In this document: one piece after another, positions 59,737 to 64,000 of the stretch
How positions within the stretch are numbered: the first letter of the stretch is position 1
Layout of the letters: each line of letters opens with the position of its first letter
Position numbers and translations under genes: made by a program
NCBI GenBank assembly: GCA_008828725.1
Contig: MEHQ01003963.1
Coordinates: forward strand, 8,170 to 72,169
Length of the DNA: 64,000 bases
Source: Saccharina japonica
Taxonomy: Eukaryota > Sar > Phaeophyceae > Laminariales > Laminariaceae
Reading direction: 5' to 3'
The notes under the pieces: model-generated
What the model was told of the DNA's origin: nothing
Databases searched by the model: none
What the model saw: the letters and a program-made list of their open reading frames with translations, nothing else

Positions 59737-62700
59737 CTATTCCCGGGCGTTACCTCTGTCCATGCCTGCCTCGTTTGAGTCTGCCCCAACTTGTGTACAA
59801 GTTTCGGACGATCCAGGAAAGGAGCGAAACCGAGGGTCGTCCACCTCGACTATTGGTTTGCTAGATTGCAACCCGACAACCAAAAGGGCTGACTGGACAA
59901 GCACCGCAACGATCATGAACACGTTGGCCGCGATGAGCACTCCTGCGAACACCGATTGGGCAGGAGTGTCTTCTCCGGAAACGTCCACCTTTCGAAGAAG
60001 GGCCACGTACATGCTGGCCAGGACGATACCATTTCCCCAACGGTAAAGCCCCATCTCGATCGATTCTTGGAAAGGCCGCATAGACTCTGAGATAAATGAA
60101 AACACCACCGCCAGGAGAAGAACCACCGCGATCTGAGCTGCGCTGCCCGGGAGCACGAACACCGCTAGTGCCGTCAGTGCGATCCGACGGCTGTATTCTA
60201 CGACCTCATAGTAGAACCGCGAGGGTCGGTACGCGACCCAGAGACCGGAAAACGGCTGAAGCTGATTAACCGTTTCCCGGTTTGACTGGGTCAGGGCGTG
60301 TTTGTTGCGTGCGAGCCAGTACATGAAGGCGGCCGGTATGCCGATGGGATACACGCACACCATGAAGCTCGCGTACGCCACGTACCTATCGTGCTGGTCA
60401 GACGCGCAGGATAGGCTGTAGTCTGCGCGAAGGTAAGCCACGCCGTTGTCCAAAGGGTCGCAGACAAACGTCTGGAGCACCGTAAAGGACACCGAAGAGT
60501 ACACGAAGAATACCACGAACAGCGCCGCAGACAGATGCTTGTGCTGCACCGACCGTTTGGCGATCTCAGACCCCGCGTTTCGTTTCATCGCGATTGCGTA
60601 GGTGAGCACCAGGCCCGCTAATACCACGAGTGGCATCGTCGTACTAAGCAGAAGGCGGGAATAGAAGTTGATGTTCGCGATGCAGGAATACGACAGGATG
60701 AAGCCAACGTCCAGGTTGATCAGATTTAGCTTCGAGAGGAAATTTTGATACTCGTCGGGGTATACATCTCCAGCGATGGCAGAGAACTGTGGTATGTACA
60801 GAAGGAAACATTGCAATTGGGGCACGGGTGTGTTAGAGAAGATCAAAGGCGATCAGCCTACCGGTCGCAGGGCGAGTGTATCATGCCTACAGGTCGAAGG
60901 TTATCAAACATTTTGCATTGAAACAGCACTTTGGCGATATACACACACCGCAACACCACGAAGCATTTCGCCACGGTGTCGAGTCGACTGACGTTAAGTC
61001 AATGCTTTTAAGGGCCTCAAAGTGGTCATAAAGGGTAGATGTGCCGTAAATGGTATTGCGTCAGCTTGCGGTAGTTTTAGAGTTCTTGGTGCTGTGCCGA
61101 TACAAAGCAATACATGTGTAGAGTACATAATTCAACTACGCTGTTGCGCTGTGAACGCGCGCGGTTGTAAACCAAAACAGAGCACATACCGGGTTGTGTT
61201 TGCCAGGCGCCACAGCTGCAGGTTCAGAAACACCTCTCGAGTGTCCAACCATGAAAAACTGATTGTGAACGGCTTTACTAGAGTACCGCCTCGACACTTA
61301 CAACTGAACGTTGATAACATCCAGCAACAAACGTTGAACGACACATACATTCAATGTCGGCCTAGTGACCAGTAAGTATGATTACCTGAGAAATAATTTG
61401 CCAGACGACCACGACTATCTTGATGGATGTGATCGAGAATATCTTGGTCAGAAACGTGTAGCCGGACGACAATCTCCATCTCCAGAAACCTCGCGGACCC
61501 TGCTCCCCCTCCTGAGTGCTGCCATTGGCGTCCACCACTGCCACAAGATCTGAGAGTACTACAGCCACGCCAATGGTCACCAGCATCCCCGCCAGCACAA
61601 GCCCAACAGACGATCCCAAGCTCGCCCCGGAACATTTGTAACAGCCATACGCGATGCTCGGTGCGTAGCCTTCCGCACACACGGCGCAGTCTGCAACGGT
61701 AGTAGCCGCGAGCAAACGTTGACATCCAGCGGAGTTTAGGATTTTCTGATTGGAGTGGGGAAAGCTCACAAAATGTGTACACTACGTGCGCAGCATGTGA
61801 CCCGTGCTACGATCGAGGCAGCGGCACATTTCGACCATTGTTTGTAGAATTACGAAGCCCTTCAGCTCCAAATCGTCGGAAAGGTAAATTTTGTTTGCTA
61901 TACCAGTGTGCGTATACCTAGCACTAACGGGGTTGCTCATCTGGTTGCAATCATATTTCGTCTATATGCCATTGTTTACTCGCTACTAGTATAGAGCTCC
62001 TCAAATGAAGCGCCTCGCAAAATAATTAGGGCACCTATACCTCAGCATGTGTAGCGTGCGACCGGTTACGACAAGAGAGCAAATGAGTGTATGCTAATGC
62101 TGACGATTGCCACGTTAGGGGTATATACAGTAGTGTATATACCTACGATATGCCGAGGCCCCTCGCCCGAGAAGCTCCATACCTTACCCAAACAAAACAT
62201 ATTTACGAGAACAGCTAAAAGTAAGACCCGCACGTATTATCCCTAAGAAATAGCGCCTCGCCATGGAATACGAGCGATGCCCATACCCCGCGGGCTACAG
62301 GGCTCCCACGGCACTATAAACATCGCTTTCCTGTTATGTTTCTTGAGTTCATGCGGTCAGGTGGACACTTTTTGTGTGGCCACAAAACAGTGTACGAGGG
62401 CTCCTTTTGTTCGGGTGCTCGAAGGTAATGTGATACGTGTTTTTCTGGAACCAGCTCGTGTGTCTACACTGGGTGCGCAAAAACATGGTCGACCGATGCG
62501 TCCAAGTCGCCCCTTCCCTACTGCACTAGCTTATGGACAGGGCAAATAAACAGTAGACACATATTTGTAGGAACACAGGAAGAAAGTGGACAGCAGCTCC
62601 ATGAGTAGGATGACACGTTCACAGTCCCAAGCTGAAGCGATTTTATTTTAATGGTTCAGGGAGTTGAAGCCTCTCGCAAGCTGACCGGACGAGAGATTGC

Positions 62701-63883
62701 CTGGTTCAACGTTTAACCCCTTAAGAACTGGTCCCACGAATATGGGGACGATTTACTTGGAATTAGTGTGGGACTTTTTATTCAGTTATGAATGGGTTAA
62801 GTAGGCGTTGATGTATTGATGTTTAGCCTCCTGATCAGAACCATAGTCGTATGGTGATAGCTTGCCGGACGAAGATCGAGAGATCATCGTGAACGTGAAC
62901 GCGCGTATGAAAGGATAATGGCTTCAATGACTCATCGACATTGTGTATTGGGACCGGCACCTGCCAGCGCTTTTCTGCCTCGAAAGAAAAAACAAGTTGC
63001 CTAGCCATGCACTCACAGGGACCCTCGTAGCCTGCAGCACAGTAGTTGATAGCGTCGAGGCCACCAATACAGGAATCCTTCCGGTAGCACTCGAGCACGA
63101 CATCACTATCGTTGGTTGTACGGTAGTATCCTCTGTCCAGCGTGAGAGTTGCTAAGGTGGTGCCCGCCGACGTTGCGATGGTGCCCACGGGTAGGTTCTT
63201 GCAGTCCGCAGCAGGTACCGTGCTATTGGGTAGGAAATACAATGATGAGAGGATATCGTGACATCCCTCCGAGCATCGTGTACAAACAACTTCGGCGCGG
63301 CAAATATCGATATTATCCTGTCCGTGTGAAAAAAAAGCAGATACACAAGTACAAGGGATACCCGTGTACGTCAGCAGGGGTCAAGGCCACAACAACAGCA
63401 GCGCGACTCGTTGCTCTAGTGATCTGAAGGGAATAAAAAAGAGTGGTTACTGATGACACCGTTCATGCCTATACTATGCTGTCCCGAGAAGTAAAACGTG
63501 CGCAGCCAAGTGGAAACACCCAGGGCAATGTTGGTCACGTAGTTCTTGTTCATATACGGCACGTCTCCCCTCCGCGATTAATGGCGGTACTGTAGAAGAT
63601 CTGTAAAAAGCATTTCTTAACATCTTAACGACATGATTCACATACTCGTTCCGTTCACGAGCTAAACTACGTTTGAGTCTCACCACCACTTTGATATCTT
63701 CGTCGTAGCCGTATTGTCCAAGCGGACAATAGCGCGCGTTATTTTCGAAGAAATTCGGTTCCGGGTTATATAGAACCCCGAGCGAAGTAACGGCCATGCC
63801 TTGGACACCGGCTTTATTGGCCACGAACCGCGTGTACACTGGAGTTATATCCCCTGTGGAATAAATTGCCCCCCCTGACGCCA
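59737..63883 (-). CDS. Pmp-repeat/cysteine-rich multi-pass membrane protein, 3' part
   Basis: Split gene, 5' end beyond the window. Proposed exons: 63883-63684, 63317-63017, 61690-61386 and 60786-59737. All introns are GT-AG and the reading frame is kept; donors are GTGAGA, GTGAGT and GTAATC. The first exon ends a Pmp-type repeat region (SGGAIYS, then FVANKAG and FFENNARYCP). The second is cysteine-rich (DICRAEVVCTRC, DSCIGG, YCAAGYEGP) and joins CAVCAEGY in the third. A membrane segment follows (about 26 residues after GASLGSS), then KIVVVVWQIISQ. The last exon adds about six hydrophobic segments, ending in an acidic/Ser tail at TAG 59737-59739. This layout fits large surface proteins of stramenopiles with an extracellular repeat stalk and a C-terminal multi-pass domain; function unproven. 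The start of the first exon (63883) is the least certain boundary. Confidence 0.8.
61799..62053 (-). mobile_element. Diverged MITE in an intron, GACGC family
   Basis: Begins GACCCGTGCTACGATCGAGG and ends CACCTATACCTCAGCATGTGTA. Interior blocks (AAATCGTCGGAAAGG, ACTCGCTACTAGTATAG) match the tandem pair at 5679-6180. It lies wholly inside the 61691-63016 intron. Confidence 0.65.
62139..62275 (+). mobile_element. MITE fragment in the same intron
   Basis: GAGAAGCTCCATACCTTACCC, then AGCTAAAAGT and CGCCATGG, follow the left half of the GACGC family. The ends are lost. Confidence 0.4.
62713..62800. mobile_element. Tiny piggyBac-like element in an intron
   Basis: 88 bp starting and ending with TTAA. 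The inner ends, CCCCTTAAGAACTGGTCCCAC and the reverse-strand CCCATTCATAACTGAATAAA then GTCCCAC, form an imperfect inverted repeat. TTAA targets and CCC-type ends are typical of piggyBac. It could still be a chance hairpin. Confidence 0.4.
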
Positions 63884-64000
63884 CTACATCATGAGGGGGA
63901 CAATAAGAAATGAGAGCCGAGCGCGGGGACAAGAAGTTGTGAGAGGAAGTAGGTGAAACTTCCCCTCAAGCGCGGCGCGGGCCTTGTTAGGCCGTCATGT

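Noticed and set aside
1..64000. CRISPR arrays, operons, Shine-Dalgarno sites, rRNA genes
   Set aside because: None seen; spliced genes, MITEs and LTR elements show this is eukaryotic nuclear DNA.

Overview
The window is eukaryotic nuclear DNA with few genes and many repeats. The coding sequence that can be recognised is stramenopile-like: one split gene with Pmp-type repeats, a cysteine-rich module and a multi-pass membrane domain, plus a family of FNIP/leucine-rich repeat proteins. The mobile elements are eukaryotic too: a copia-like LTR element primed from the tRNA-iMet anticodon arm, MITEs and a PIF/Harbinger-like element. A brown alga (Ectocarpus-like) is my best guess, by inference only. 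Nothing bacterial was seen.

Layout. 1-355 is a CACGTG/TCGCGA-rich satellite wrapped around a short CCCTAA telomere-type tract. 699-2143 is a long-inverted-repeat transposon with a 4-bp target duplication; a decayed copy lies at about 15180-16040. 4265-5604 (+), 22992-24409 (-) and 42242-44205 (+) are three intact FNIP-repeat exons. A frameshifted pseudogene of the same family is at 13330-14623 (-) and a 5'-truncated fragment at 45796-46431 (+). 10771-12440 and 19440-20213 hold opposed copies of a composite repeat with long polypyrimidine tracts. 17190-18060 is a GC-rich tandem array. 26291-26758 (-) looks like a relic of copia-type Gag. 47743-53377 is an LTR element with 541-bp LTRs, a CTTGA target duplication and a half-tRNA primer site, but no recognisable pol. 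59737-63883 (-) is the 3' part of the membrane-protein gene; it runs off the right edge.

A MITE family of about 250 bp, with ends GACGC(A/G)TGCTACGATAGAGG and 4-bp target duplications, occurs across the window. One copy is nested in another copy, one carries a Harbinger-like insertion with a TTA target duplication, and one sits in an intron of the membrane-protein gene.

The three intact FNIP exons and the pseudogene all begin at an AG in the same phase (phase 1), just before a shared N-terminal domain. This implies a missing short first exon in each gene. The intact copies carry different numbers of a 22-residue repeat (about 10, 9 and 18). This looks like a family evolving by repeat gain and loss. 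Its function is unknown; a recognition or binding role is only a hypothesis.
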